DNA of 64,000 nt from contig WTPW01000438.1 in assembly GCA_009809945.1 (NCBI GenBank), forward strand, positions 242,820 to 306,819, read 5' to 3'. Source of the DNA: Gigaspora margarita (lineage: Eukaryota; Glomeromycota; Glomeromycetes; Diversisporales; Gigasporaceae). Below the pieces are notes generated by a model that was not told the origin of the DNA, did no database searches, and was given only the letters and a program-made list of their open reading frames with translations. A program made the translations under genes and the position numbers. Shown one piece after another: positions 25,161 to 36,719 of this stretch; the stretch's first letter is position 1; the number at the start of each line of letters is the position of its first letter.

Positions 25161-25560
25161 CGACATGCCCTGTAAGAAATGTGGACCGGGGTGTGGCACG
25201 CGTTGGCGTCAGGAATATTCGGAATAGCACGTCCACGGTGGCACGCTCATCCACGTTATATGTAATGGCATGTCTCGTAGTGACACGAATATGCACGTTT
25301 TTCATGCCGGGAATGGCACGTATTAGCACGTGTGTAGTGTTGGCACGTATTCGAAATGACACGTATAGAACTGTTTCACATAATAGCACGTATTTCGTAA
25401 TAGCACGTAAAGTGGCACAAAATCCGGTCCAATTACAGTCCAAAATGCACATGCAAACGGCCCAAAACGTTCTTAAAATCCGTGGATTTTAGATTAGTAA
25501 AGTGCTGCAAAACAGGACCGGGAAAACTATATATAAGGTCCCCGCTGCACTATAATTCGA
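25160..25560 (+). repeat. CACG-rich repeat with TATA-like sequence
   Basis: CACG or GCACGT recurs about every 10-30 bases from 25195 to 25420 (more than a dozen times), giving open but meaningless frames on both strands. Downstream are CGGTCCAATTACAGTCC (25423-25439) and AGTAAAGTGCTGCAAAACAG (25496-25515), then CTATATATAAGG (25528-25539), a good TATA-box candidate. A decayed relative lies at 36720-37130. It could be the promoter end of a transposable element; nothing shows which. Confidence 0.55.
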
Positions 25561-25875
25561 AGAGTACTTTAAATTCAGGGGTTTCATGTTTAATATGTTT
25601 GTTCTATTGGCTTCTAATTCTATTCACTTTTTATTTTTCTATTGGTATTAAATTTTACTAATTAAATATAAAAATATTTTAAATTTATTATTTACTAATG
25701 GTCTAACAAAATATATTTAAATAATTGCAAATTATTAATAAAAAAAATTTTTTATATAAAGACAAAAAATTAAGCTTTTGTTCTATTGTTCTATTTGCCA
25801 ACACTGTTTAAATTATATAAATGTCACCGCTAATAAAAGTCACAAACAAAACTATAAGAGCTAAAAAAAAAAAAG

Positions 25876-26120
25876 ATGTTTTACATCTAATTTGAAAATT
25901 AGTAGGACACTTGAAAAATGTTCTCGTTTTTGAAACTTTCAGTTTTGTCTTATGAATCATCTAACTTTTCTGAAATCACATCACCATTATCGGACCGAAG
26001 TTCTGAAGACTGTGACATGGTTTCCAAAGAATTTTATGGTTCATAAGATGAAACCAAAAGGTTTCAAAAACAAGAAAATTTTTCAAGTGTTCCACTAATT
26101 TTCAAATCAGTTGTAACAGA
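25876..26120. mobile_element. MITE with ~78-bp inverted repeats
   Basis: Arms 25882-25962 and 26038-26115 are inverted copies (AATTTGAAAATTAGT, ACACTTGAAAAA, TGTCTTATGAATCAT-type blocks). The central ~75 bp is unrelated. No coding capacity; TSD not clear. Confidence 0.75.
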
Positions 26121-26220
26121 ACAGGCGATAATGCACAATTAATAACAGTGATAGAGAATCACTATAGGTTGCATAACAATATATACATATTATCGTTATC
26201 CATTGTGATTTTACTTATTT

Positions 26221-26840
26221 GCGAATAACAAATCAAAAAGGGGGGATGGCTAAAGCCATGTATCCGCGTGATTTTTTGAAATTTTAGTTAAAATTTGTGT
26301 CAGAGCCTGTTCAGCTTTAAGGTCGGGTTAAGGTTAGGACTAATTATAGATAAAATTGCATTCCCGACATTTTTTATTAATGACCCAAGATAATTTAGAC
26401 TGCCTGCCGTTTTTTATGTTCTTGCATTTTTTTTTTGTTTTTGACTTCTTCGGGATGATCTGTGTAAACAAAATTTCGCGACTCCAGTTGGTTGATTTAC
26501 ATGAAAATGTCCTCCAAAACAGGAAATTTAATTTTGTAAATAAACAAAGTGCGTAAAGATATAAGTTTAGTATTAGGGTGTTAGTGTTGGAGACTACAAC
26601 GATAGATTGGTGCTCATTATATGTAAAATTTCGTTCCCGTCATTTTTAATTAGTGCACCAAGGTCGATTTAAACATTGTATTTTCGCTTCTCTTCCTTTT
26701 TTCGCACGTGTTCGGAATCTACGTCGGGCTGATCCGGAATCGACGAAAATAAACACGTGCTCATTCAAAAGGCACAAATGTTGACTATTCCGAAAGAAGA
26801 AAAAAAGAAAAAAGCCAATGAAACCTTATAATGAAATAAC
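26221..26840. other. No gene; short direct duplication
   Basis: Two related stretches, about 26335-26410 and 26605-26680, share TAAAATTGCATTCCCGACAT versus TAAAATTTCGTTCCCGTCAT. Otherwise unassigned. Confidence 0.4.
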
Positions 26841-26929
26841 ATACTTTTGAAACAATTTAAGGATCAGTGGATCCAAAGATTATTATATAGAAGCTTGTTG
26901 TTTAATTACTGGCTGAATCGGTTGCCAAT

Positions 26930-27090
26930 GTTTCATCAATCGTTAGACGTTTCGTCAAGGGTTTCGTCAATTCGTCATAGGTTTCGTCATAGGTTTCGTC
27001 AATCGTCAGGAGTTTCATCAATCGTCAAGGTTTCGTCATGACGAAACTATGACAACGTCATTCGTCATCGCAAAAATAATTTCGTCAGGC
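26930..27090. repeat. TTTCGTCA minisatellite
   Basis: GTTTCGTCA or TTTCATCA plus AATCGTCA recur about ten times, including a perfect inverted piece TTTCGTCATGACGAAA (27031-27046). Low-complexity, CpG kept. Confidence 0.75.
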
Positions 27091-27580
27091 ATCATTAAAC
27101 ATTAAATTAGGAGATAAGTATAAAGAACGTCTATTAATTTATATATATAAAATAAGATATTCAAGTTCATGATTTGACTTCATTTTACTTGATTAATTTA
27201 TAATAAGATAAATGAAAGCATTTATTAATCAAAATATTTAAAAAAAAACAATACAAATTTGCGATTGTTTTTTTACTATTATTTAATTTCATTCATTTTA
27301 CTGCGTTGATTTAAGAGATAAAAACATTTATTAATATAAATTTTTAAAATAAGCATCTAAAATAAATAATTTAGATACATGATACTATTCAATTTCATTT
27401 TACTTGATTAATTTAGGAGTTCATTAATCCATGTATTTAGAATAAGTGATTCAAATTAATGAATACATGTATTTACTATTTATAATTTCATTTATTCTTG
27501 CTAAATAAGAAGGTAAATATAAAGGCATCTATTAAACTAAGAATTTAATATAAACAATCCAGGATTTATGAATATTTATT

Positions 27581-27789
27581 GTCGCGGCTGAAGCTGGAAC
27601 TGGCTGAGGCTGGAAATTAGAAAAGCTGATTTAAAAAAAATAAGCCTATCAAAATCCACTTATACTCTTTTATTATTAAAACTAACCCTAAACCTAACCT
27701 AACCCTAAAAAAATCCCCTAACAAAAGACCCTAAAATTTTTTAAAAATTTCATATTAAAATAATTAAAAATTCCAGAATCAGCCGCGAC
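27581..27789. mobile_element. 209-bp MITE with 7-bp TSD, telomere-like interior
   Basis: Ends GTCGCGGCTGAAGCTGGAA and, inverted, GTCGCGGCTGATTCTGGAA. Direct repeat ATTTATT at 27574-27580 and 27790-27796. Interior 27685-27715 has ACCCTAAACCTAACC then TAACCCTAA, resembling TTAGGG telomeric sequence. Confidence 0.85.
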
Positions 27790-28297
27790 ATTTATTATTA
27801 ATTAATTTTATTTTAATCGCATTATATTGGGAGGTAAATATAATGTGCATCTTTTAATCCAAAACATGGTCTTTAAAAAATAAGTGATTCAAGTAGTGTT
27901 ACAAATCGAAAATCGAAAATCGATCAAAATCGATTAGTTGACAAAGTTGACAACTAATCTATATTAAAATCAAATAAAAATCGAACAAAAATCGAATAAA
28001 AATCAAATTATCGAAAAGTACAACTGATCGATTGCAAAAGTTTTGCCAATTTGTTTCACTAGATTCAAGTTAATGAATTTTATTAATTTATTTTTTCGTA
28101 TTAGATTAGAGATGAGTATGAAAAGCATCAATTGATCTAGTAGTAAAAGTAAGTCATTCAAACTCATGAAATTTCTGCTATTTAATTTCATTTTGGCTGT
28201 GATAAATTAGGTGGTAAATATAAAGAACATTTATTAATCTAAACATTTAAAATAAGTTATTCAAGTTCATAAATATTTATATTGAATTAGAGATAAG

Positions 28298-28416
28298 TAC
28301 CGCATAACCGCAAAATAATGCGCAGGGGTATAATTCAAATTTCGGCCTGAATTAAGCTTAATTCAAGACGAAATTTGTAATAACGTTCCTGTGCGTTGTT
28401 TCGCGGTTATACAGTA
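28298..28416. mobile_element. 119-bp palindromic MITE (CCGCATAACC family)
   Basis: Near-complete inverted repeat from TACCGCATAACCGC to GCGGTTATACAGTA with AATTAAGCTTAATT at the centre. Same family as 35999-36116. Confidence 0.8.
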
Positions 28417-28798
28417 TAAATTAGTACCGGTATAAGCATCCAAAAGAAGCGATCAAGTCATAAATATTTACTGATAGATTTATTTTGTTGAAGTTAATTG
28501 TATAGTGCATTTATAATCTAAAAATTTAAAAGTTTTTATGTTCATGAAATTTGGCTATTTAATTTTATTTTGGTCATGCTAAATTAGGAGGTAATATAAA
28601 ATAAAAAAAAACCACAAACATTTAATTTGTTTTCTTTAGAGAGAATTTGAAGTTTTTTTGCTGTAGCCGTAAGGAAATGAGCTAAACAAATAACAGCTTC
28701 TTCTGTAAAGAAATATATAAAGAGGTTTAGTGCTTAAAAATTTAATGAGAGGAATTTTAATTACAGTATATTATCAGGGGTCTTGCTTATATGCAAAA

Positions 28799-29083
28799 TA
28801 CAAAACATTATATACCGCATTTACGTGAAATAACGCGCATCTGCGCGTTATTTCAAGACATTGCGCGTTATATCGGGATGTGTATGTGCGATATTTCGAA
28901 TCACTTTGGCAAAGTTTGGTTACCGGAGGAACTCTCTTTTTGTTATATGGTTTATGTCTATTTGGGGCGCATTATTTTGGACGCGCATGGCTTTATTTTA
29001 AGTCAAAACAATAATTTCAATAAAAATGATTTTTCGAAATAACGCGCATACGCGTTATTACGCGCGCAAATATGGTAGCAGGT
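28799..29083. mobile_element. MITE with GAAATAACGCGC ends
   Basis: Left ACGTGAAATAACGCGCATCT, right CGAAATAACGCGCATACGCG then ATATGGTA; repeated CGCGTTAT motifs. Related ends at 36204-36313 and, CpG-decayed, 46434-46743. Confidence 0.6.
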
Positions 29084-29224
29084 AATAAAAAATATCAGGT
29101 AAAAAACATATCTGAAAAAAAATAAATAAAATAAAATAAAAAATAAAAAAAGGAAAGTCATATAAAGTGAAATTATTGTTCATGACTTCATCAATTCTTG
29201 TTAACACTATAAAAAAAAATTAAA

Positions 29225-29530
29225 AATCACATTCAGATTTTGTTCAGGTTATTTTTAAAAATGACTATATAAATTCCTGAATATTTTTTAATTTCCTGAA
29301 TATATCCAGGGACGATGATTTTTCTGCATTGATATTTATTTATTTTTAATAAAAATAAATAAATATCACCGCAGAAAATCTTCTTCCCTGAATGTATCCG
29401 ATTTCCTGGATAATTTTATACAGAAAAATTTATGACCAGAAAATATTAAAATATTCAGAAATTATGTAGGTCTAATATAGGTTTTTGTTACGAAAAATGC
29501 TCATTTTTAAAAAAATCTGAATATGATTTT
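29225..29530. mobile_element. Palindromic MITE (ATTCAGATTTT ends)
   Basis: Arms from CATTCAGATTTTGTTCAGG and AAATCTGAATATG converge on the hairpin ATATTTATTTATTTTTAATA / ATAAATAAATAT (about 29330-29368). Confidence 0.65.
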
Positions 29531-29675
29531 TGTTTTTTTTTTTTTATAGGATATGTCATAAAACTTTTTATTTCAACAAAGTTAGTATCAAAATTTGTAC
29601 ATAATGTATTTCATCATTCTAATTGTCGCCCGCATTCTTAAAAAGCTTTGTAGATGGTGACGGTACTGTACCGAT

Positions 29676-30084
29676 CAGTGTTGGCACATGACCAGGTCAT
29701 AACAGGTCATATCAAAATTTATTAGTGAGATTATATGATTGTAGTTATATAATTTTATTAATTAAACTTGGTGATATAATCTGTATGACTTAGTTATATG
29801 ATCTCAGTAATTACACTTAGTGATATGACCTGTTATGACCTGGTTATATAACTTTATTGTGATATGACCTGTATGACCTAGGTCATACAGGTCATATCAC
29901 AATAAAGTCATATAACCATGTCATAACAGGTCATATCACTAAGTGTAATTACTGAGATCATATAACTAAGTCATACAGATTATATCACCAAGTTTAATTA
30001 ATAAAATTATATAGCTACAATCATATAATCTCACTAATTAAATTTTGATATGACCTGTTATGACCTGGTCATGTGCCAACACTG
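29676..30084. mobile_element. 409-bp near-perfect palindromic hAT-type MITE
   Basis: Almost the whole element is one inverted repeat centred at 29879-29880 (GACCTAGGTC). Ends are CAGTGTTGGCACATGACCAG and its complement. An 8-bp direct repeat GTACCGAT flanks it (29668-29675, 30085-30092). CAGTGTTGGC ends with 8-bp TSD are typical of hAT. Confidence 0.92.
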
Positions 30085-30089
30085 GTACC

Positions 30090-30365
30090 GATAAGTTTCC
30101 TGACCAAAAATTTAGAATTTTAAAAAGTTCTGACCATAATTTAAGTTTCTTGACCAAAATATTAGGAGTTTTAAAAGTTTTGATAGAATTTAAGTTTCTA
30201 ATCAAAAGCTTTAAAATTTTAAAATTCTGGCCAAAACTTAAGTTTTTCTTTTTCCGACCCTGCATTTGGAATTTAAAGAAAAAATTGGCTAGAATTTAGG
30301 CTTCTCAGCCCAGTATTTGGATTATAAAGAAATTTTGGCCAGAATTTAAGTTTCCCGGCTAGTGA
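30090..30365 (+). repeat. Tandem ~50-bp repeat (AAGTTTCCGACCAAAATTT-like)
   Basis: Five or six imperfect units of AAGTTTC, TGACCAAAA, TTTAGAATTTTAAA, TTTTGGCCAGAATTT. Single related units occur at 32618-32668 and 33230-33290. Confidence 0.65.
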
Positions 30366-31470
30366 TGTAAATTTTACGCGCATGATGCAACTTTGTACTA
30401 ATTTATACAAGAACTGTACTTCGAATCTTTCGAAAAAATATTTATGCTAGTGACAACCTAAATCTAATCTAGCAAATCAACAAAAACCAGATACCTATCA
30501 ATAGATGTGTGGTATATTTGTCGAGTAGGTATTTCTTATCGACAAACAATAACCAAGGCTCCACTTGTACCTCAAGCCCGGAACTTTAAAGTAACCACAA
30601 CTATTTACAGTACGTCAGGACAATTGGACAAAACAACCATAGCCGGCTCAGTACGTCGAGAAAACAGCTAGACAGAATATCAGATAGGTCTAGGGATGGT
30701 AAAAAAAAAAAAAAAACTGGTTAAACAGTTTTTTTAGACATTTTTTATTGTTTTTTTATAACATCGACGTCTGATGCTATAATTTTGCTGAAACTGAAAA
30801 TATTGCAACTGTTGGTCATCCATTAGCCGAGGAAATTGTTAAAAAAGATGGTGCTATGTAATGTCAAATTTATTAGATATTACATATGAATTATTTAATC
30901 ACTTAAGCTATTGCATTTTTAAATACATAATTTGCCTATCGACCAAATACAACATTTCATTCTATATTAATTTTACGTTTGTTGATATTGAAATTCCAAG
31001 CATTACCACTATGTAAACCTATTAAATAAGTTTTGAGAATGAGTTAAAGGAATAAAACCCATTAATAATTTATCCTTCTTATATTAATTATCATTATTAT
31101 CGTCATCGTCGAACCAACCTTTAATTTCTTCTGATTCTTAAATGATGGTTTCTTCGCATTTTGACGAGGTGTTTTTCGACATGTTTTATTAGATTCAGTA
31201 ATTTTTGTAAAGTTTAACCGGATTTCTTTAAATGGGTCTTCCACATTGCTTTGAAATTTTTTTTTATTCAATTTTTTTTTTTAAATGTTAGTAATTAAAT
31301 GTCAAAATTCCGACGAGTTGGCCCGCATTAGGTTAGGGTTAGGGCTAACTCCGGTCAATTTTTGTCGGGATTTATTTTTCGGGAATATGATAGAATAGAG
31401 ATCAATAAAAATTATATAATTATATTTACGCAATCGGCCATAACGATGCAATAATGCAACTGATTTAAAT
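30366..31470. other. No gene supported
   Basis: A 69-codon minus-strand frame (31271-31062) is Lys-rich with no recognisable domain and poor context, so it is not called. GGTTAGGGTTAGGGC at 31331-31345 is a short telomere-like motif. Confidence 0.5.
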
Positions 31471-33290
31471 CAAGCAAACATGATTTTTAAGATCGCGTTT
31501 TAGAACATTGCCACCCCTAGGTAGGTCACATGTTCAATAAATACAGCGAAAGACCGTACGTACTAGGGTGGTGACTCAACTAAGTAAATCAAAACTATGT
31601 GAACAAACAATGGAATTTGACATATTACAGATTTTTCATCTTACGCAAATAAAAGATCAATAATTATCGTTATTAGTAATATATTTATTAAAATTAATTA
31701 CTTTAAAACGGAGCAACTTATCGAAAATCCAATGAATACTTTCAAGTAACTTATTAAATGTTGGAGAATAAAGTTACGCTTTAGAATTTTCTATTATTAT
31801 ATAAGTTTTGAAATTCGCCTATAAAGCATCCAAATTTCATTGATTTTAGTGAAAAATTTGTATTTTAAAAGTATAAGTCGAAACTTTACTAGGATTGTCG
31901 AGCGTAACTTTTTAGATATGGTCTTTGCGAAGAGTTTTCAGTTAAAAAAAATTAGAAAGAGAAGTGTGATATCAAGTCGCACCGTTTAGAATTTTGTGCT
32001 TTGCTTATTAATTAAATAAAATAAAATGATATTTAATCGTCCATTTTGATCTAACTGATAAAAAATCTAATCATAGTAAAATTACTAATATTGCTGACAT
32101 AGTTTTGATTTACTTAGTTGAGTTACCACCCTAGTACGTACGTACGTACAATTGTGTGAATCGTTTAGTTTATTTAGCGAATGTGGGGAGTAGCAAAGAA
32201 ATTAACTAAGCATGTCAGTTCTTAGGAAGCAAGGCCTTGATCATAAACTTTTCATTACATTAAGTTGGGTAAAACTCTTAACCTCTTTTAATAGTTAAAT
32301 GTATCATAGTATATCTCTTAAAACTCTTAAAACTTTTAATCTCATAAGATACGTATAACTTATCAATGTCCTTTAGCTCTTTTCCCCTTAAAGCTTTAAA
32401 TTTACTAAAAGAGCTTAGCTCATTTATCCCCGAGAACACTTTCATGGAATTGATTGATATATCCGTTAATTCGTGCTGTGCCACATCTACTACTACGTGT
32501 GGTCTGGGTAACAAACTACGGCTAACATTAGACTTTATTTGGCCTGCGTTATGTTTATTGGCTCGCATCATGTAAAATTCATGCTCGTGGATTTTAATTT
32601 CAGTGGAATTTTACCAAAATTTAAATTTCCGACCAAAAATTAAGTAATTTAATGATAATTTGACCAATCAAGCAAACATTAAGATCGCATTTTAGAACAT
32701 TGCCATCCCTAGGTAGGTCACGTGTTCAATAAATACAGAGACCGTACGTACGTACGTACATAGTGGGTTTATTTAGCGAATGTGGGGAGTAGCAAAGAAA
32801 TTAACTAAGCATGTCAGTTCTTAGGAAACAAGGCCTTGATTATAAACTTTTCATTACTTTAAGTTAGGTAAAACTCTTAACCTCTTTTAATAGTTAAATG
32901 TAGTATATCTCTTAAAACCCTTAAAACTCTTAAAACTTTTAATCTCATAAGATACGTATAACTTATTAATGTCCTTTATCTCTTTTCCTCTTAAAGCTCT
33001 TAAATTTACTAAAAGAGTTTAGCTCTTTTATCCCTGAGAACACTTTCATGGAATTGATTGATATATCCGTTAATTCGTGCTGTGCCACATCTACTACTAC
33101 GTGGTCTGGGTAACAAACTACGGCTAACATTAGACTTTATTTGGCCTGCATTATGTTTATTGGCTCGCATCATGTAAAATTCATGCTCGTGGATTTTAAT
33201 TTCAGTGGAATTTTAAAGTAATTTTACCAAAATTTAAATTTCCGACCAAAAATTTAGAAATTTAATGATAATTTGACCAGAATTAATTTT
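31471..33290 (+). repeat. Tandem duplication of a ~0.62-kb unit; first copy carries a MITE
   Basis: Unit A (31471-32668) and unit B (32669-33290) start CAAGCAAACAT and share GAACATTGCC, CCCTAGGTAGGTCAC, TTCAATAAATACAG, the GTACGTAC run, AATGTGGGGAGTAGCAAAGA, AGCATGTCAGTTCTTAGGAA and a long collinear 3' part, with about 95% identity by eye. Unit A is longer only by the insert 31563-32134. Frames inside (e.g. 32571-32278) are not convincing genes. Confidence 0.9.
31563..32134. mobile_element. 572-bp MITE with 38-bp TIRs, TA target
   Basis: Ends are 38-bp inverted repeats with one mismatch (31563-31600, 32097-32134), starting CTAGGGTGGTGACTCAACTA. TA flanks both sides inside the GTACGTAC run, as in Tc1/mariner-type insertions. 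The uninterrupted site survives in unit B at about 32743-32762. Confidence 0.88.
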
Positions 33291-33752
33291 TCCAGGCAAA
33301 ATATTTTGATTTTTTTTTATAAAAAAAAAAAAAATAACAAAAAGGTAATGCTGTGCATGATCATATAGTCTGCCAATTACCATTATTTATTTTTTACATA
33401 TTAATATTATATATAACTTATAAGTATCTTGATAAACGTGTGACATAATAATTTCATTATAAAAAAGACAGAGAAATCACAAACTTTTCTCTTCGAGTTG
33501 AATTCTAAATAAACCGAGAAATATGTTTATAGCCAATCAAAAAGTTCTGTAGTACAGGACAATGAATAATATTTGCTTATATTTAATTGTTTTTTTTTTT
33601 TTTTTAGCTTATTGACGTTGTTAAATTTAGTAATTGATTTATGTAAAAATTTGAACACATTGATTAACGCAGTTTGATGCATAGAGGCGTGTGTTTATTA
33701 AGGCATTTTTAAGATTAGCACCAGGTAAAAATAAAGTCGGTTGCATTTATTT

Positions 33753-33895
33753 GGGAACCCCCGATAGCAAAGGGGCAATGGGCCGAATTTTTTTTTTTTT
33801 TAATTTCTTGAAAAATTAGTGTAGTGGGCATATAATTTTACAAAAATTACGGAATCAAAATTTTTGCTCCATTGCCCCTTTTGCCGTGGGGTCCC
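33753..33895. mobile_element. Short MITE with GGGGCAAT inverted repeats
   Basis: Left GGGAACCCCCGATAGCAAAG then GGGCAATGG; right inverted GGGACCCCACGGCAAAAG then GGGCAATGG. About 30-bp arms, AT-rich centre. Confidence 0.7.
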
Positions 33896-34706
33896 TATAG
33901 TTTTGGGGGTAATATTTCAGACTCTCCCTAAATAAACAAACAGATGTTTATCGCAGATCCATCGGCGCGTAACACATGATCATGAATAAAGTTGGTTAAA
34001 TTGTTTTTAGCTTATTGGTATCGATAAATATAGAAATTTGTTTGAAGATGCATACTGACAAGCGTTAGTATCACAAAATGTCTATTTAGCAACCATTATC
34101 TTGAAATTGAAGCATAAGCTTCGAAGTCCTTCGTGAGATAGCGATAGAAAATTAATGAAAAAAAGAAAACTGAACAAAAACATGCTGAAACCTTATAAGT
34201 ATTAGTAAAAGATGTCGAAGAAATTTCTTATCATACTCACCTAAGCTTAACCTCAATTCTGACTTTAATTTTAATAATTAAAATGAGTCAATAATTCTTA
34301 ATATCAATTGTTGAGATATTCATATCAAATTAGATATTATGATTATTATTGCATCCTAATTATCCTTAAATGCTACTTGCACGGACTAAAATATGACTAC
34401 ATGCATTTAGAAAACTATCAGAAACTTGTATTACATATTCTTTATTTAGTAATATTAATTGTTCATTTCTTATTATTTCTACAATTAGCCACACGATAAC
34501 AAGGAACAAGTAAATTGAACTATATATTGTCATTATCGTTACAACCCAAAATTCTTTATTATTTAGATAATCATCATTAGCAATAGTATGTTATTTAAAG
34601 AAATGTTCTCATTTAACCATTTTCAAGTTGCTTACTCCGGTCGAATCAGGTAATGGGAGACAAACTTCCATTACTGCATTATAGACCATAGCCTGCTGCA
34701 TATCCC

Positions 34707-34802
34707 GCCAAATATATACTTTCATTATTTATTGATCTGCCAAATATATACTTTCATTATTTATTGATCCGCCAAATATATACATTCATAATTTATTATC
34801 GT
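34707..34802 (+). repeat. Three tandem 32-bp units
   Basis: Units start at 34707, 34739 and 34771 with GCCAAATATATACTTTCATT; the third is slightly diverged. Confidence 0.85.
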
Positions 34803-35998
34803 TATATACTTAAAAAAGTTAGCCTCGTATTTGATCTCATTAAGCCATAAATGTTTATGCAAAATACAAATGGCTTACAATTTTTTTTTTTTTTTTTTTG
34901 CATATTCCATGTGACAGATTGAACTGAAAATTTGGTTTATTTTAATGAATATGATATACATCACGAAGAACTTATGCAGCTTTATTAAATAATATAAATA
35001 TTATTGTTATACTAAGTAAAAATGTTCTGCATGCCGGAAAACCTTTTCCAAGCCATAATCTAAACTTTAAATCTATTTCTAGCTTTAATATTTAAATTAA
35101 AAAACTGAGTTTTGCATAATTCTATGTAGAAACATATATAGACTTATATAAATAACTATGTAAATCTACATTGGGTTTGTATAATTAAACAAAATTTATA
35201 ATATAAAGTTAATAGAAATTTAAAAAGTCTACATAATTCTACATAAAAACAACTTCCTGATATGTAAAGGTGGAGAATCGTCTATAAATAATTAATACTC
35301 TAATTTAGCATATAATTTCGAATTTATTTATATATTCTAATTTAAAAATGTTTAATCGAATTGATTTATGTGCTTTAACAAATATTTGATCATATTTATA
35401 TACTCTAATTTAATAAATATTTGATTAAATTTATTTATATACTACCAAGTGTAACATGCAATAAGAAAACGTGTTGAGAGTGAATTTAGAGATATCTTTT
35501 ATTTGTATTTTGTGTTATTCTAGATTATGCATGGTTATATAGTGTTACTTTGATGGAATAACTCATTCAATTAGGCTATTCTGGGTTAATAGAGTTCTTT
35601 TTGTGCCCTAAAACAATAATGGTTAAAATCAACACGAATAAGACTTAGGGTGTTCTAGCATAACCCTAGATGCAAATTTCTAATCATCGAAATAAGCGCT
35701 ATTTTTCATAATATTATTAATATTGGTTCAAGTATCACACAATGATTTGTTAACAATAATTACAGTAATACTCAATTGTAATATACTATACTATTATTTT
35801 TTCTGGTACTATTATTTCTTTAAAAAACCGTTTTTTACTATTACTTATTTAATACTACCATTTTTCTAACAACCCTTTTCTAACAACTATTTTTTATAAG
35901 GCCGTTTGAAGTTAATTTTTCAGTTAGCATCACCCCTTCCCCTTTGATACCCCGGTAAAATGAACATATAAAAAAGTAAAAAATTAAAATAATAAAAA
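34803..35998. other. AT-rich, no gene; weak short repeats
   Basis: A short AT repeat (AATATTTGAT, ATTTATATACTCTAATTTAA) at about 35325-35445 and TACTATTA-rich text at 35785-35895. Nothing else recognisable. Confidence 0.5.
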
Positions 35999-36116
35999 TA
36001 CCGTATAACCACGAAATAAAGTGACGGGTGTGGTTTCGAATTTCGACCTAAATTAAACTTAATTCAGGCCGAAATTCGAAACAACTCCTTTTGATTTATT
36101 TCGCGGTTATACGGCA
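35999..36116. mobile_element. Palindromic MITE (CCGTATAACC family)
   Basis: From TACCGTATAACCACGAAAT to ATTTCGCGGTTATACGG; inner arms TTCGAATTTCGACCTAAATT / CAGGCCGAAATTCGAA. Second copy of 28298-28416. Confidence 0.8.
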
Positions 36117-36203
36117 AATATAAAATAAAAAAAGAAAATAACTAATAATCACCATAGGTGATTATCAGCTGTGATATACAATGCATAAAACAAATAAACA
36201 AAT

Positions 36204-36313
36204 TTTATTATCGAAATAACGCGCAGGGGGTGAAATTACAATTTAAGCCTGAATAATTCAGGCCAAGATTCGAAATAACGCCCATATCCGCTATTTTGAG
36301 ATTTTATGGTAAA
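36204..36313. mobile_element. Short MITE (GAAATAACGCGC family)
   Basis: Left TCGAAATAACGCGCAGGGGG, right CGAAATAACGCCC; centre GCCTGAATAATTCAGGC is a perfect hairpin. Confidence 0.6.
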
Positions 36314-36719
36314 TAAAATTAAATCCTTTTAATATTCAGGTAAGAATAAAGGTTAGAGATTAGGATAGGGCTTTATATATAGTAAAATTTAGCAAGGAAT
36401 TTTTTTTTGAATAAAAAAAGGTTTTCATAGACAAAATTTTAGTTAAAGTTCAAAAATTGTGTAACTTTAGATTTTACTATTAAATATTTTTATAATTTCT
36501 AAAATTTCATATATTTCCAAAGCTAAAAAAAAATTTTGTTCTTAGAATAAGTACTTTTTATAAGTAAATCACAAAACTTGTAATAATAAAACTTGTAATT
36601 CTTTATATAATCTGCTAGGTTAATGCATGGCATTGTTTATCCAGAGCTCATAGCCTGTTCTGAAAACATTCATTATCTGTTTATTTTCAGGCTAATCCAT
36701 GTTGATTTACTGTTTCTTA

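Larger units (their letters stand above)
27095..28600 (-). repeat. Satellite-like array 3 (about 100-115 bp unit), inverted relative to arrays 1 and 2
   Basis: Units recur with GGAGATAAGTATAAAGAAC, CATCTATTAAT, AAAATAAGTGATTCAAGTTC and ATTTAATTTCATTTTACTTG blocks (starts near 27110, 27312, 27412, 27507, 27829, 28105, 28208, 28290, 28576). Blocks such as TATAAAGAACATTTATTAAT are the reverse complement of the array 1/2 unit. Broken by a MITE (27581-27789), an AATCG-rich palindromic insert (about 27898-28030) and a palindrome (28298-28416). Confidence 0.65.

Noticed and set aside
25156..25492. 98- and 103-codon frames on both strands
   Set aside because: Both arise from the CACG repeat; the mirrored openness and lack of domains argue against coding.
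31062..31271. Small Lys-rich gene on the minus strand
   Set aside because: 69 codons of biased composition, no domain, no support from splice or regulatory signals.
32278..32571. 97-codon minus frame
   Set aside because: Sits in the tandem duplication and is not preserved in unit B because of indels.
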